A program made the translations under genes and the position numbers. Below, piece after piece: positions 1 through 9,635 of a stretch of DNA of 64,000 nt. Position 1 is the stretch's first letter; every line of letters starts with the position of its first letter. The DNA comes from Chitinophaga filiformis (GTDB lineage Bacteria; Bacteroidota; Bacteroidia; Chitinophagales; Chitinophagaceae): assembly GCF_900102545.1 (NCBI RefSeq), contig NZ_FNBN01000003.1, positions 124,001-188,000 on the forward strand, in the 5' to 3' direction. The notes under the pieces were generated by a model, which did not search any database, was not told the DNA's origin, and was given only the letters and a program-made list of their open reading frames with translations.

Positions 1-221
1 AAACAGTTGTAAATAAGTTTCATAGGACCCACTAAAGGAAAAAAGGAGACTAATGGGAGAGCGATAGAGGAAAGAATAATAGTTACGCTAACGTAAAAAA
101 ATAATTCGCATACAAGATGGCTCTAATCATCGATCTGAGCTCAATATAGTTCATAAATCACAGAACTATATGTTAAAATTATCAAAATGAGTAGAATGAA
201 GCGGGCAGGACTGCTAACGAC

Positions 222-1043
222 TTAGGAAATCTTTACGCCACTTTTCAAGAGTGCCGCATTTATGCTCAAATCGAGACTCCAGATTAATTGCTGAGAAATA
301 TATTCTATGAAAGGTTCCGGATTCCCACTATCAGCGTCAGCTAATACTTGCAGATACTCTTTTTTATTTGCAGACTTAATCACTACAGGCGGCAGATGAT
401 GTTTAAACAAAACATAATTCATCAACAATCGCGATAGCCTTCCATTACCATCATCAAATGGATGTATGCGCACAAAATTATAATGCAACATCGCCGCTAA
501 TACCACAGGATGCAGCTCATTCTTTTCCTCCTCTTCCCGCAACCACATCATTAATTCCCCCATCTTTATCGGTGTCTCTTCAGGAGATGCATAATGGAAT
601 ATTTCTCCGTTTGGCAAACGTACAGAATTGGGATACTCTTTGTAATTACCTACTTTGATTTCGCGCCGTGTATACTGCCCATCCGATGTGATGGCCTCTT
701 TCCAGAAAGGGCGGACTAATAATAATGAGTGCAGATTTTTAATGGTAGTCTCAGTAAGTGGTCTTTCATTATCAGCCGCTAATTCTTTTATTAGCTCATA
801 TGCAACATCATGGCCTTTCATTTCCTCGTACTCCCGCAGCTCATGATTACCTGTTGTTCTGTCGAAGATCAGTAACAATTCAGTTTCTCCGTACGTAAGC
901 GTATTGCCTTCCAGATGATTGGAATTGTAGTTGAATTCCAGCCTGAACTTTTTGTCAAGCCTTTGCTTGTATTCAGCTTTCATGGGGAGAAGTTGTCTTA
1001 ACTGTTCAGTTAACAGTGTTACTTTTTCAACGCCGGATGTCAT
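222..1043 (-). CDS. Fic family protein (probable AMP transferase), self-inhibited class
   Basis: Protein of 273 aa. Residues 194-205 read HPFDDGNGRLSR, the complete Fic active-site loop (HPFx[D/E]GNGRxxR) that in this family transfers AMP or another nucleotide to hydroxyl side chains of target proteins. Near the N-terminus, residues 41-46 read SNHLEG, matching the [S/T]xxxE[G/N] inhibitory motif whose Glu blocks ATP binding, so the enzyme is probably kept off by its own N-terminal helix (class II arrangement). The rest is helical, as expected. No antitoxin gene is adjacent, which fits an internal inhibitor. The target is unknown. The ATG start is at 1043; the next gene is divergent. Family call is firm, substrate is not. 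Confidence 0.9.
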   Translation of the reverse strand: MTSGVEKVTLLTEQLRQLLPMKAEYKQRLDKKFRLEFNYNSNHLEGNTLTYGETELLLIFDRTTGNHELREYEEMKGHDVAYELIKELAADNERPLTETTIKNLHSLLLVRPFWKEAITSDGQYTRREIKVGNYKEYPNSVRLPNGEIFHYASPEETPIKMGELMMWLREEEEKNELHPVVLAAMLHYNFVRIHPFDDGNGRLSRLLMNYVLFKHHLPPVVIKSANKKEYLQVLADADSGNPEPFIEYISQQLIWSLDLSINAALLKSGVKIS

Positions 1044-1190
1044 CTGCTGTAATTTGTTTAAAATTAGTCAATTGAGATAATGCAGAAAAATCCATTTACT
1101 CAATCCCATAGAGTACTCATTCATTCTGTTCATTATTCTTCTTAAATTACTATTGATATACCCTAAATGTTGACTCAAAACCCAATCTCC

Positions 1191-1571
1191 ATGAAAGCAC
1201 TATCTATGTCCCTGCTTTTCGTTTTGGCATCGTTCGTATTTTCATCATTCAAGCCGCTGCCGGCGGCCATGACTACAAGCACAGCGAAGTTTGCTGATGG
1301 CACACTCGTTGGTTACCAGATCGATGGTACATCATATGCTTATTTCTTTTCTGCGGATCTTTCTGCCTCTTCTCCTTATCCGATCACACAGATCTCTGTG
1401 TCTCGTTTATCAGGAGAGTCATTAGCGGTAGTAGGATTTTCCGGAAGTGTTGTACGTGCACCGTTCCTCCATTTCAACATCAATGGAACGGCTACGGTGA
1501 CATTCATCGACAATGGCACAACGGTGACAAAGAATCTGACAGGTTTTATTGAAGGTGGCATCATTGAATAA
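1191..1571 (+). CDS. Small secreted protein of unknown function
   Basis: About 126 aa if started at the ATG at 1191 (MKALSMSLLF); an in-frame ATG at 1167 would add eight residues ahead of the signal peptide and is less likely. Residues 1-20 form a hydrophobic export signal ending near FSSFKPLPAA. The mature part is short, rich in Ser, Thr and Gly with alternating hydrophobic residues, and looks like a small beta-sandwich. I do not recognise the family. It stands alone, divergent from the Fic gene and convergent with nrdA, with which it shares a bidirectional terminator. Confidence 0.55.
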   Translation: MKALSMSLLFVLASFVFSSFKPLPAAMTTSTAKFADGTLVGYQIDGTSYAYFFSADLSASSPYPITQISVSRLSGESLAVVGFSGSVVRAPFLHFNINGTATVTFIDNGTTVTKNLTGFIEGGIIE

Positions 1572-1590
1572 GCCTGTTATACGACAACAA

Positions 1591-1618
1591 AAAAGCCGTC
1601 TCAACTGAGACGGCTTTT
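1591..1618. terminator. Bidirectional intrinsic terminator
   Basis: A perfect 12-bp stem (AAAAGCCGTCTC, loop AACT, GAGACGGCTTTT) carries an A-tract on one side and a T-tract on the other, so it can end transcription of the small secreted gene from the left and of nrdA from the right. Confidence 0.85.
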
Positions 1619-1642
1619 CTTATATTGATAACTGTTATTTCA

Positions 1643-4051
1643 TCATGCACTGCAGGTTACACAACCTTCTTCCATGGTACATACTGCACCTTCCACAAAT
1701 TCAACTTCATCCAGTTTGGAATCAACCGCAGCTTTCGCACCTTTCGCTTCCGCTTTCTTTTCCACCATTGGTTCCATCTGCTGACCACCTTGTTTTTCAA
1801 CAGTGAACTGTACCGCCTGTGCAGCAGCCTGCGTACGCAGGTAATACATACCTGTTTTCAGACCCTTCTTCCATGCGTAGAAGTGCATAGAGGTCAGTTT
1901 AGCTGCAGATGGAGTGTCAACGAACAGGTTCAGTGACTGTGACTGGCAGATGAATGCACCGCGGTCTGCCGCCATGTCGATGATAGTACGTTGTTTGATC
2001 TCCCACACTGTTTTGTACAGGTCTTTGATCTGTGTTGGAATCTCTGGAATATGCTGGATAGATCCGTTGGAAGTAATGATCTTGTTCTTCATATCATTAT
2101 CCCACAGGCCCAGTTCTACCAGGTCTTTCAGCAGGTGTTTATTTACTACTACGAACTCACCGCTCAGTACACGACGGGTGTAGATGTTTGAAGTGTAAGG
2201 CTCGAAACATTCGTTGTTACCAAGGATCTGAGAAGTAGATGCAGTTGGCATTGGCGCCAGCAACAGGGAGTTGCGGATACCATGTTTCTTGATCTCAGCT
2301 TTCAGCGCTGTCCAGTCCCAACGTGGAGATGGTGTTACACCCCACATATCGAACTGCAGGATACCTTTGGATGCAGGTGAACCTTCGTAGCTTGAATAAG
2401 CGCCATCTTTTATAGCCAGATCTTTGGATGCAGTCAATGCAGCAAAGTAGATGGTTTCAAAGATCTCACTGTTCAGTTGTTTCGCTTCTTCACTTTCGAA
2501 TGGATAACGCATCAGGATGAACGCATCAGCCAGACCCTGTACGCCCAGACCGATAGGACGGTGACGCAGGTTACTGTTACGTGCTTCATCAACAGGGTAG
2601 AAGTTATTATCGATGATGCGGTTCAGATTGAGCGCAGCCTGATAAGTTACTTCATATAATTTCTCATGATCGAATTTACCATCTATCACGAAGCGTGGTA
2701 ATGCCAGTGAAGCCAGGTTACATACCGCTACTTCATTTGCATCGGTATATTCAATGATCTCAGTACACAGGTTGGAACTCTTGATAGTACCCAGGTTCTG
2801 CTGATTGGATTTGCGGTTGGCAGAATCTTTATACAGCAGGTAAGGAGTACCGGTTTCGATTTGTGCATCGAGGATAGCAAACCACAGGTCCTGTGCTTTT
2901 ACTGTTTTACGTGCACGGTTTTCCTGCTCATATTTTGTGTAGAGTTTTTCGAACTCTTCACCCCAGCACTCATGCAGTCCTGGTGCTTCATGAGGACAGA
3001 ACAGGCTCCACTCACCATTTTCTTCTACACGTTTCATGAACAGGTCCGGCATCCACAGTGCGTAGAAGAGGTCTCTTGCACGCATCTCTTCCTTACCGTG
3101 GTTCTTGCGCAGGTCAAGGAATTCGAAGATGTCAGCATGCCATGGTTCCAGGTAGATAGCGAAAGCACCTTTACGCTTACCACCGCCCTGGTCTACATAA
3201 CGTGCAGTGTCGTTGAATACACGCAGCATTGGAATGATACCATTGGAAGTACCATTGGTTCCGCTGATGTAAGAACCTGTAGCACGGATATTATGAATGC
3301 TCAGACCAATACCACCAGCGCTCTGGGAGATCTTCGCAGTTTGTTTCAATGTATCGTAGATACCCTCGATACTGTCGTCCTGCATGGTGAGCAGGAAGCA
3401 GCTGGACATCTGAGGTTTAGGTGTACCAGCGTTGAAGAGGGTAGGAGTAGCATGTGTGAACCAGCGCTCACTCATCAGGTTGTATGTCTTGATAGCTGAG
3501 TCGATATCTTCTTTGTGGATACCAACAGACACACGCATGAACATGTGCTGCGGACGTTCTGCTACCTTACCATCCACTTTCAGCAGATAAGAGCGTTCCA
3601 GTGTTTTGAAGCCGAAATAATCGAAAGCAAAATCACGGTCGTAGATGATGCTGGAATCCAGGACCTCAGCATTTTTTCTAATGATCTCATATACATCGTC
3701 AGCGATCAATGGAGCAGGTTTACCTACTTTAGGATCGATGTATTCATACAGTGTCTTCATTGTTTTAGAGAATGATTTCACTGTATTTTTATGGAGATTG
3801 CTCACCGCAATACGCGATGCAAGCAAGGCATAGTCAGGATGTTTTGTAGTAAGCGATGCCGCTGTTTCTGCAGCCAGATTATCAAGCTCGCTCGTAGTCA
3901 CTCCGTCATATAAACCCTGTATCACTTTCTTAGCTACATCGATAGCGTCTACATATTCCGCATTCAGTCCGTAGCAGAGCTTTTCGACACGAGCAGTAAT
4001 CTTATCAAACTTAACAGCTTCTTTGTGGCCGTCGCGCTTAATTACAAACAT
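1643..4051 (-). CDS. nrdA: Ribonucleoside-diphosphate reductase, alpha (large) subunit, class Ia
   Basis: About 802 aa. Reduces ribonucleoside diphosphates to deoxyribonucleotides using a radical passed from the beta subunit. The N-terminus ([17 protein letters not shown]) is the ATP-cone regulatory domain. Active-site signatures are visible: MSSCFLLTM for the first redox cysteine, SNLCTEI for the Asn-Cys-Glu catalytic trio, and a C-terminal tail with two cysteines (EEGCVTCSA) that accepts electrons from thioredoxin or glutaredoxin. Length and motifs match the eukaryote-like class Ia enzymes common in Bacteroidota. The ATG at 4051 (MFVIKRDG) is preferred over a TTG six bases upstream. It lies 86 bp downstream of nrdB and is probably co-transcribed with it. 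Confidence 0.97.
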   Translation of the reverse strand: MFVIKRDGHKEAVKFDKITARVEKLCYGLNAEYVDAIDVAKKVIQGLYDGVTTSELDNLAAETAASLTTKHPDYALLASRIAVSNLHKNTVKSFSKTMKTLYEYIDPKVGKPAPLIADDVYEIIRKNAEVLDSSIIYDRDFAFDYFGFKTLERSYLLKVDGKVAERPQHMFMRVSVGIHKEDIDSAIKTYNLMSERWFTHATPTLFNAGTPKPQMSSCFLLTMQDDSIEGIYDTLKQTAKISQSAGGIGLSIHNIRATGSYISGTNGTSNGIIPMLRVFNDTARYVDQGGGKRKGAFAIYLEPWHADIFEFLDLRKNHGKEEMRARDLFYALWMPDLFMKRVEENGEWSLFCPHEAPGLHECWGEEFEKLYTKYEQENRARKTVKAQDLWFAILDAQIETGTPYLLYKDSANRKSNQQNLGTIKSSNLCTEIIEYTDANEVAVCNLASLALPRFVIDGKFDHEKLYEVTYQAALNLNRIIDNNFYPVDEARNSNLRHRPIGLGVQGLADAFILMRYPFESEEAKQLNSEIFETIYFAALTASKDLAIKDGAYSSYEGSPASKGILQFDMWGVTPSPRWDWTALKAEIKKHGIRNSLLLAPMPTASTSQILGNNECFEPYTSNIYTRRVLSGEFVVVNKHLLKDLVELGLWDNDMKNKIITSNGSIQHIPEIPTQIKDLYKTVWEIKQRTIIDMAADRGAFICQSQSLNLFVDTPSAAKLTSMHFYAWKKGLKTGMYYLRTQAAAQAVQFTVEKQGGQQMEPMVEKKAEAKGAKAAVDSKLDEVEFVEGAVCTMEEGCVTCSA

Positions 4052-4137
4052 GGGCAAGTGAATTTAAGAGGTTGAGTAATATATGAATTATGGTTAGTTG
4101 GCAAATTGTGCAATAGAATGCAATTATTATGCCTTTA

Positions 4138-5109
4138 TTAGAAATCTTCGTCCAGGCTGAAGGTTTGTGTATCCTTACCAGACATCACACCTGCTTTCTG
4201 GTAATCGCCTACTCTCTTTTCAAAGAAGTTGGTCTTACCCTGCAGGGAGATCATTTCCATAAAGTCAAACGGATTTGCCGTGTTATATATTTTAGCATAG
4301 CCCAGTTCACTTAACCAGCGGTCAGCAACAAACTCGATATATTCTGACATCAGTTTGCTGTTCATACCGATCAATGCTACAGGTAATGCTTCGGTGATAA
4401 ATTCTTTTTCGATAGAAACTGCATCACGGATGATGGTATGTACCTGTTCCTGTGGCAGTTTGTTTTCCAGCATGCTATACAGCAGACAGGCAAATTCACA
4501 ATGCAATCCTTCATCACGGCTGATCAGCTCATTGGAGAAGGTCAGTCCCGGCATTAAGCCTCTCTTCTTCAGCCAGAAAATGGAGCAGAAACTACCGCTG
4601 AAGAAGATACCTTCCACAGCTGCGAAAGCTACCAGGCGCTCAGCGAAGTTGCCATTCTCGATCCAACGGAGTGCCCACTCAGCCTTTCTCTTTACTGCAG
4701 GTACAGTTTCGATGGCATGGAACAGGCGGTCTTTTTCTACCGGATCCTTTACATAAGTATCTATTAATAATGCATACGTTTCCGAGTGGATGTTTTCCAT
4801 CATGATCTGGAAACCATAGAAGCAACGCGCTTCCGGCAGCTGTACTTCACTCATGAAGTTAACAGCCAGGTTCTCATTCACAATACCATCACTTGCGGCA
4901 AAAAAAGCTAATACGTGTGTAATGAAATGACGTTCTCCATCATTGAGGTTATTCCAGTCCTTCATGTCTGCACTCAGATCGATCTCCTCTGCTGTCCAGA
5001 AACTCGCCTCATGTTGCTTATACTTCTCCCATACCTTCGGATAGTTGATAGGCAGCAGTACAAATCTGTCTTTGTTTTCTTTTAAAAGCAGTTCATTCTC
5101 TAAATTCAT
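4138..5109 (-). CDS. nrdB: Ribonucleoside-diphosphate reductase, beta (small) subunit, class Ia
   Basis: 323 aa from the ATG at 5109 (a GTG lies just upstream). Ferritin-like di-iron protein that generates the tyrosyl radical. Visible ligand segments are [25 protein letters not shown] (containing the candidate radical Tyr), and [10 protein letters not shown] with the Glu-x-x-His pair; later segments KAEWALRWI and DEGLHCEFA supply the second iron site. It is the first gene of the nrdBA unit. The C-terminal tail (QTFSLDEDF) is the peptide that docks into NrdA. Confidence 0.97.
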   Translation of the reverse strand: MNLENELLLKENKDRFVLLPINYPKVWEKYKQHEASFWTAEEIDLSADMKDWNNLNDGERHFITHVLAFFAASDGIVNENLAVNFMSEVQLPEARCFYGFQIMMENIHSETYALLIDTYVKDPVEKDRLFHAIETVPAVKRKAEWALRWIENGNFAERLVAFAAVEGIFFSGSFCSIFWLKKRGLMPGLTFSNELISRDEGLHCEFACLLYSMLENKLPQEQVHTIIRDAVSIEKEFITEALPVALIGMNSKLMSEYIEFVADRWLSELGYAKIYNTANPFDFMEMISLQGKTNFFEKRVGDYQKAGVMSGKDTQTFSLDEDF

Positions 5110-5575
5110 CACTCAGTAAATTTTATATGGTTAACGTATACAGAAAAGAAAGGACATGACGGAGATGTTATTCTCTCGTTAAATATTGAACCCTTTCTTG
5201 CTACCCTTTGATACGTGTGTGTTCCGACCGAATTTCATGTGCCTGCTGGTTGCAAATTTCCTGCCTGACTACCGGGGGGTGTTCATTCATATCCCTGGAG
5301 ACTAACAATCGCATCGTGAACTGATACAAATGTACACATGAATGAAAACCCACCCCTTTTTAGTTTTTAACAGCCTGTGGAAAAACAGCTGATGAATTTC
5401 GAAGACATACTATGACAGCGCACTCAGGCGAAACAGGGGTATTAATAAATCCTTAAATCCACACAGACTCATATGAGTAGTGGAATATGGGACGAAAGTT
5501 TTGTTAAATCATCCGGGGTAAATTGACTTTCAGCTATTTATTGCACATATTTACAAATAAATCATATTTCATCCG
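5110..5575. other. 466-bp gene-free divergent promoter region between nrdBA and the ABC genes
   Basis: No open reading frame here resembles a protein. The region should hold the promoters of nrdB (minus) and the ABC ATPase gene (plus). A perfect TAnnTTTG-type box for the minus strand is listed separately. I see no convincing riboswitch or long inverted repeat. Confidence 0.6.
5327..5334 (-). promoter_or_regulatory. Candidate -7 box for nrdBA
   Basis: On the minus strand the bases read TACATTTG, a perfect match to the Bacteroidota -7 consensus TAnnTTTG. No clear TTTG -33 element lies at the usual 19-20 bp spacing, so this is only a candidate. It would give a leader of roughly 210 nt. Confidence 0.3.
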
Positions 5576-6208
5576 ATGGCATCTCATGTATTAAGTCTTC
5601 GCCATATTATTAAATCTTATCATGACAATGTAGTGCTGGATATCCCCAACCTCGAACTGGACTACGGTGTGTATTGGTTATTGGGAGGTAATGGCGCCGG
5701 TAAAACTACCTCTATGAAGGTCATGGCCGGACTGATCCCTTTCCGGGGCGATATTCTGGTGGAGAATAATATCAGTTGTAATAAGCAGCCTGTCCAATAC
5801 CGCCGCCTGGTGAATTATGCAGAGGCAGAGCCGCTGTACCCGGGTTTTATAACCGGCAGCGACCTGGTATCCCTGTATGTGAAAACCAAGGGCAAAGGGT
5901 ACAAGGATATTCAGGAAGTGATTGACCTGCTGGGAGTTGCATCGTTTATCCACCAGCCGGTGAGCAGCTATTCGAGCGGCATGTTGAAAAAGGTGTCCCT
6001 GCTGCTGGCTTTTACCGGTACGCCCAGGGTGATCCTATTGGATGAACCTTTAATTACACTTGACACACAATCACTTCCACTGTTATACACATTGGTAGAA
6101 GAATTTCATCAACAATATGGCGTCACTTTTTGCATCACCTCCCATCAGCCGGTAACCGCAGGATCAATCCATCTGAAAGTGGAAGGAAAAAATATTGTGA
6201 AGATCTAA
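5576..6208 (+). CDS. ABC transporter ATP-binding protein
   Basis: 210 aa, one nucleotide-binding domain. Walker A is GGNGAGKTT, the signature motif is degenerate but recognisable (YSSGMLKK in place of LSGGQ), Walker B is RVILLDEP, and the switch His lies in ITSHQP. The shortened SSGM signature is usual in small ABC-2-like export ATPases. It is followed after 10 bp by a polytopic membrane protein that should be its permease. Substrate is unknown; related pairs handle antibiotics, lipids or peptides, but nothing here decides. Confidence 0.88.
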   Translation: MASHVLSLRHIIKSYHDNVVLDIPNLELDYGVYWLLGGNGAGKTTSMKVMAGLIPFRGDILVENNISCNKQPVQYRRLVNYAEAEPLYPGFITGSDLVSLYVKTKGKGYKDIQEVIDLLGVASFIHQPVSSYSSGMLKKVSLLLAFTGTPRVILLDEPLITLDTQSLPLLYTLVEEFHQQYGVTFCITSHQPVTAGSIHLKVEGKNIVKI

Positions 6209-6218
6209 CTTATCCCCA

Positions 6219-7325
6219 ATGGCTTTATCCAAGATATTCACAATACGTTATTATGCGAAAAACACAGGATTTTTCCTGGTGATATTCTATTTCTTTTTTG
6301 GCATCGTTCCCGGTGGACAACTACTTTCTTATCACCATACGCTCATAAAAGGCTTTACGGGCAACATGGACTTCCTTGCCCTGGTTTGCCTGGCCTGGTT
6401 GTTGTACAACCTGAAGTGCATTGCTTTTGTCGTGAATGTGTTATCCACAAAAGAACATACTTTCCTTTACGGTACCCTGGGATTGCTGGAAGGTTCCACC
6501 AAATGGGGTACCTGGTTATGGTTGCATACGACTCTCTACGCGCCTGTGTTAATTTATAGCGGTATTGCAGCGATGATAGCCATACAGTTACATTTCTACC
6601 TGGCAGCTGTCGTTATGGTTTTGTTCAACATTATGATGCTCATTGCGCCACTATGGTTCTATGATCATAAGATGAAACATCCCGGTACGGTATCCTTCCT
6701 GGCCAGGTGGCAGCAATGGCTGAACAAGACGATCAGGAAGCCTGCCTGGGCGCTGTATGGTTATGAATTGCTGAATAACAATATGAAGTCGCTGGCAATT
6801 GCCAAAGTGGTGTCATGCCTGGTGGTCATTGCTACCTGTTCGCTGATGGGGAAAACATATGATGTACGTTTCATCCTGGTTGGCTTTTTGGTATGTATCT
6901 TGTCCCAGGTGATACTGATATACAATCACAGGCGGTTTGATGATCTTTATCTTTCCCTGCTGCCCCAATTGCCTTTGCCGGTGTGGAAAAGATATCTGCA
7001 GACGGGATTACTTTATTTAGTACTGTTACTGCCGGAAAGCATGCTGCTGGCATATAAAGTATGGCAACAGGCAGCACCGGAGCATCTCATCATGCTGGTA
7101 GCTACTGGCGTATCTGTTTTAATGCTGTTACGCAGCTTACTGTATTTTCCACGTATGGACCAGGACAAGTATTTCCGCTGGGTGCTGATCATCATCGTAA
7201 CCCTGCTTTTTCTGGGCCTGGCCCATTTGTATTGGTACGGAATTATCCTGCTGCAGGTGCCTGCCTTTACTATTTTTTACAATAGGTTTTACCGTTATGA
7301 GGCCCCGCTGGAGAAGGTCGATTAG
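6219..7325 (+). CDS. Membrane protein, probable permease partner of the preceding ABC ATPase
   Basis: 368 aa with about nine to ten hydrophobic segments spread over the whole length (for example around residues 18-35, 55-75, 100-150, 195-230, 250-345) and no recognisable soluble domain. The 10-bp gap to the ATPase gene supports one operon and one transporter. Sequence is too divergent to name a permease family with confidence; ABC-2-like is the best guess. It is followed by an 87-bp gap and the DUF2314 gene. Confidence 0.7.
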   Translation: MALSKIFTIRYYAKNTGFFLVIFYFFFGIVPGGQLLSYHHTLIKGFTGNMDFLALVCLAWLLYNLKCIAFVVNVLSTKEHTFLYGTLGLLEGSTKWGTWLWLHTTLYAPVLIYSGIAAMIAIQLHFYLAAVVMVLFNIMMLIAPLWFYDHKMKHPGTVSFLARWQQWLNKTIRKPAWALYGYELLNNNMKSLAIAKVVSCLVVIATCSLMGKTYDVRFILVGFLVCILSQVILIYNHRRFDDLYLSLLPQLPLPVWKRYLQTGLLYLVLLLPESMLLAYKVWQQAAPEHLIMLVATGVSVLMLLRSLLYFPRMDQDKYFRWVLIIIVTLLFLGLAHLYWYGIILLQVPAFTIFYNRFYRYEAPLEKVD

Positions 7326-7412
7326 ACACTCACTTCAAAATGAAAATATGGGTATATTCGTCCGTAGATCATAAACAGGGGGCACAGGACACAAATATTT
7401 TAACCATTGACT

Positions 7413-8285
7413 ATGGGTTTCTTATCAAAAATCTTTGGTAGACGCGGGAAGGGCGGTACTGAAGATCAACTACCTGTTGTGCACATAGCTGATGATGATG
7501 AACGTATGAACTGGGCTATCGAAAAAGCCAACGCCACTTTACATTATTTTCAGACTTGTTTGCAGGAGCCGGATCCGGAGCAGCAGTACTTTTCCGTAAA
7601 AGTGCTGATCGACGATGGTGTGAACCGCGAACACCTGTGGCTTGTCTCCCCTAGCTTCGATGAAGAAGGCAACCTGTATGGCGTAGTCGGAAATAAACCA
7701 GTCTATGTCAATTCTGTTACGATCAATCAGAAGATCGGTATCGATCCCCGTTTTATTTCAGACTGGATGATCATTGAAGAGGGAAGGCTGATAGGAGGGT
7801 ATACCATCCGGGCTATCCGGGATGGCAGACCTGCACATGAACGGCCTGAATTTGACCGTCAGGTAGGGTTATACATTGATGAAGGAGTTGATTACTTCGC
7901 ACACGATTTTTCCACACCTGAAGGAGCCATCCTATGCCTGGAAGACGCCTACGATGAACAGGACATAGAAAAGGCTCTTGCCTGTAAAAACTTTGAAGAG
8001 GAAGCGAGATTGCTGTTGCTGAAAATGAACGACAGATTCAGTGGAAAGGAAATATTGGAAACTACCGCCGACATCCTGCGCGCATCTTTCATCAAAAGCC
8101 TTAAAAAGGACGGATTTCCGGTTTTCAGAGACCTGCGCCGCGCCTATCCTTATCGTAAAAAGATTACAGACAATCTTTACCTGATCACAGAAGTCTGCAT
8201 TTTCCCTGATGGTAAAAAAAGCAAACAGGAGATCTACACCTTCAAAGGTGACGACGGTTGGAGAGTATTAAATATAGTAGAATAA
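7413..8285 (+). CDS. DUF2314 domain protein
   Basis: About 290 aa starting at the ATG at 7413 (MGFLSKIFGRRGK); a TTG six bases upstream is also in frame. Residues about 25-150 fit the DUF2314 pattern (DDERMNWAIEKANATL, then a run ending in GRLIGGYTIRAIRDG). The C-terminal half begins TPEGAILCLEDAYDEQDIE and looks like a small alpha+beta domain often found beside DUF2314. No catalytic motif is visible and there is no signal peptide, so it is probably cytoplasmic. Function is unknown. The stop overlaps nothing; the oxidoreductase gene follows after 26 bp. Confidence 0.7.
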   Translation: MGFLSKIFGRRGKGGTEDQLPVVHIADDDERMNWAIEKANATLHYFQTCLQEPDPEQQYFSVKVLIDDGVNREHLWLVSPSFDEEGNLYGVVGNKPVYVNSVTINQKIGIDPRFISDWMIIEEGRLIGGYTIRAIRDGRPAHERPEFDRQVGLYIDEGVDYFAHDFSTPEGAILCLEDAYDEQDIEKALACKNFEEEARLLLLKMNDRFSGKEILETTADILRASFIKSLKKDGFPVFRDLRRAYPYRKKITDNLYLITEVCIFPDGKKSKQEIYTFKGDDGWRVLNIVE

Positions 8286-8311
8286 CAATTTACAGGTCAA
8301 ATATCCATGTC

Positions 8312-9391
8312 ATGATGAAGAAGGTCTTAAGTCAGAGCTTTTTGTTTTTATTTGCTGCTTTCGCAGCAGTTGCACAACAACCATTGAATGTAGGTGTAGT
8401 TGGTCTGTCGCACGACCACGTACACCTGCTGATGCACCAGTGGAAGAAAGGACAGGTTACCATCGCTGGTATTGCCGAATCAGATCCGCAACTGATAGCC
8501 CGTTACAAGAAAAGTTATCAGCTGCCAGATTCCCTTTTCTATCCGGATCTGAATACCCTGCTGGCACGTAAACACCCGGATGCGGTATTGGGGTATAACC
8601 CGGTGGCAGAACACATTAACATCGTAGAAGCCTGCGCTCCCAAAGGTATCCCGGTAATGGTGGAAAAGCCACTGGCTACCACCGTCGCCCAGGCGGAAAG
8701 AATGGCTGCGCTGGCAAGGAAGTATCATATTCCCTTGCTGACCAACTTCGAAACTACCTGGTACAATACCAATCAGTATGTGTATGATATGGTGAAAAAG
8801 CAGGATGCTATCGGCCCTGTGCGTAAAATGGTGGTGCACGACGGTCATGAAGGTCCACGGGAGATAGGTTGTAGTGAAGACTTTCTCCGTTGGCTGACCG
8901 ATCCTGTGAAAAACGGAGGCGGAGCACTGATGGACTTTGGTTGTTATGGCGCCAACCTGATGACCTGGTTGATGGATGGCAAAGCACCTATCGCAGTTAC
9001 AGCAGTAGCCCGTCATATCAAACCGTCTGTATACCCAAAGGTGGAAGACGACGCTACTATCCTGCTGGAATATCCTGAGGCAACCGGTATCATTGAAGCG
9101 TCCTGGAACTGGCCGTTTAGTATCAAGGATTGGGAAGTTTTCGGTAAATCAGGTTATCTGCATGCACTGAACCCCAGCGACCTGCAACAGCGTAAAAAGA
9201 GTGAATACCAGCCCGTTAAGGTACCGGAAGCAACCTATACGGATAATATTACATATCTTGCAGCTGTGCTGAATGGTACACTGAAGCCAGGAAACGATCT
9301 GTCTTCCCTGGAAAACAACCTGATCGTAGTACGTATTCTGGAAGCAGCCCGTACATCTGTGAAAGAAGGAAAACGCATTGTTCTTAAGTAA
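8312..9391 (+). CDS. Exported Gfo/Idh/MocA-family oxidoreductase
   Basis: About 359 aa from the ATG at 8312 (MMKKVLSQ). An N-terminal signal peptide (LFLFAAFAAVAQQ) precedes a Rossmann fold starting LNVGVVGLSHDHVH. The family EKP motif is present in VMVEKPLATT, followed by the substrate domain with GGGALMDFGCYGANLMTWL. Enzymes of this family oxidise or rearrange sugars and cyclitols with tightly held NAD(P). A signal peptide suggests periplasmic action, as in several Bacteroidota glycoside-processing members. Substrate is not predictable from the window. The His-rich SHDHVH replaces the usual GxxGxxA loop end, a variation seen in exported members. Confidence 0.85.
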   Translation: MMKKVLSQSFLFLFAAFAAVAQQPLNVGVVGLSHDHVHLLMHQWKKGQVTIAGIAESDPQLIARYKKSYQLPDSLFYPDLNTLLARKHPDAVLGYNPVAEHINIVEACAPKGIPVMVEKPLATTVAQAERMAALARKYHIPLLTNFETTWYNTNQYVYDMVKKQDAIGPVRKMVVHDGHEGPREIGCSEDFLRWLTDPVKNGGGALMDFGCYGANLMTWLMDGKAPIAVTAVARHIKPSVYPKVEDDATILLEYPEATGIIEASWNWPFSIKDWEVFGKSGYLHALNPSDLQQRKKSEYQPVKVPEATYTDNITYLAAVLNGTLKPGNDLSSLENNLIVVRILEAARTSVKEGKRIVLK

Positions 9392-9424
9392 GAATGGGAT
9401 TGAAACTTTCTATAATAACTGGCA

Positions 9425-9549
9425 GAGAGGAACGAGAGAACAAGCAGAGAATAAGCAGAGAAGACGGAGAGAACAAGTATGCCAGACGAACAAGCGTCGA
9501 ACAAGCGTCGAAGATGCGTCGAACAAGCGTCGAACAAGCGTCGAACAAA
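9425..9549. repeat. Tandem repeat of an 11-bp unit with a degenerate purine-rich flank
   Basis: From 9487 the unit CGAACAAGCGT occurs five times head to tail (9487, 9498, 9509, 9520, 9531), the third copy changed to CGAAGATGCGT, with a partial sixth at 9542-9549. Upstream, 9425-9480, is a looser run of AGAGAACAAGCAGAG-like pieces. The array lies between the oxidoreductase stop and a terminator hairpin. An 11-bp period cannot keep one reading frame, and the ORF over it has no protein character. Confidence 0.85.
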
Positions 9550-9553
9550 TACT

Positions 9554-9594
9554 AAACAGCCACACCGTTGTCATAAGCAATAGTGTGGCTGTTT
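9554..9594. terminator. Intrinsic terminator after the 11-bp repeat array
   Basis: Stem AAACAGCCACAC (9554-9565) pairs perfectly with GTGTGGCTGTTT (9583-9594) across a 17-nt loop. It ends the DUF2314/oxidoreductase transcript; the repeat array therefore sits in the 3' untranslated part. Confidence 0.8.
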
Positions 9595-9635
9595 GATAAT
9601 ACTACTATCCAACGTAACGCTATTAATAAATACCT

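Noticed and set aside
2861..3499. 212-codon ORF on the plus strand
   Set aside because: Antisense shadow of nrdA; no protein-family character.
9487..9549. Possible CRISPR array
   Set aside because: Units are 11 bp and directly joined, with no spacers and no cas genes.
9378..9596. 72-codon ORF over the 11-bp repeat array
   Set aside because: An 11-bp period shifts frame each unit, the product is Arg/Glu/Asn-rich low complexity, and it ends inside a terminator hairpin.
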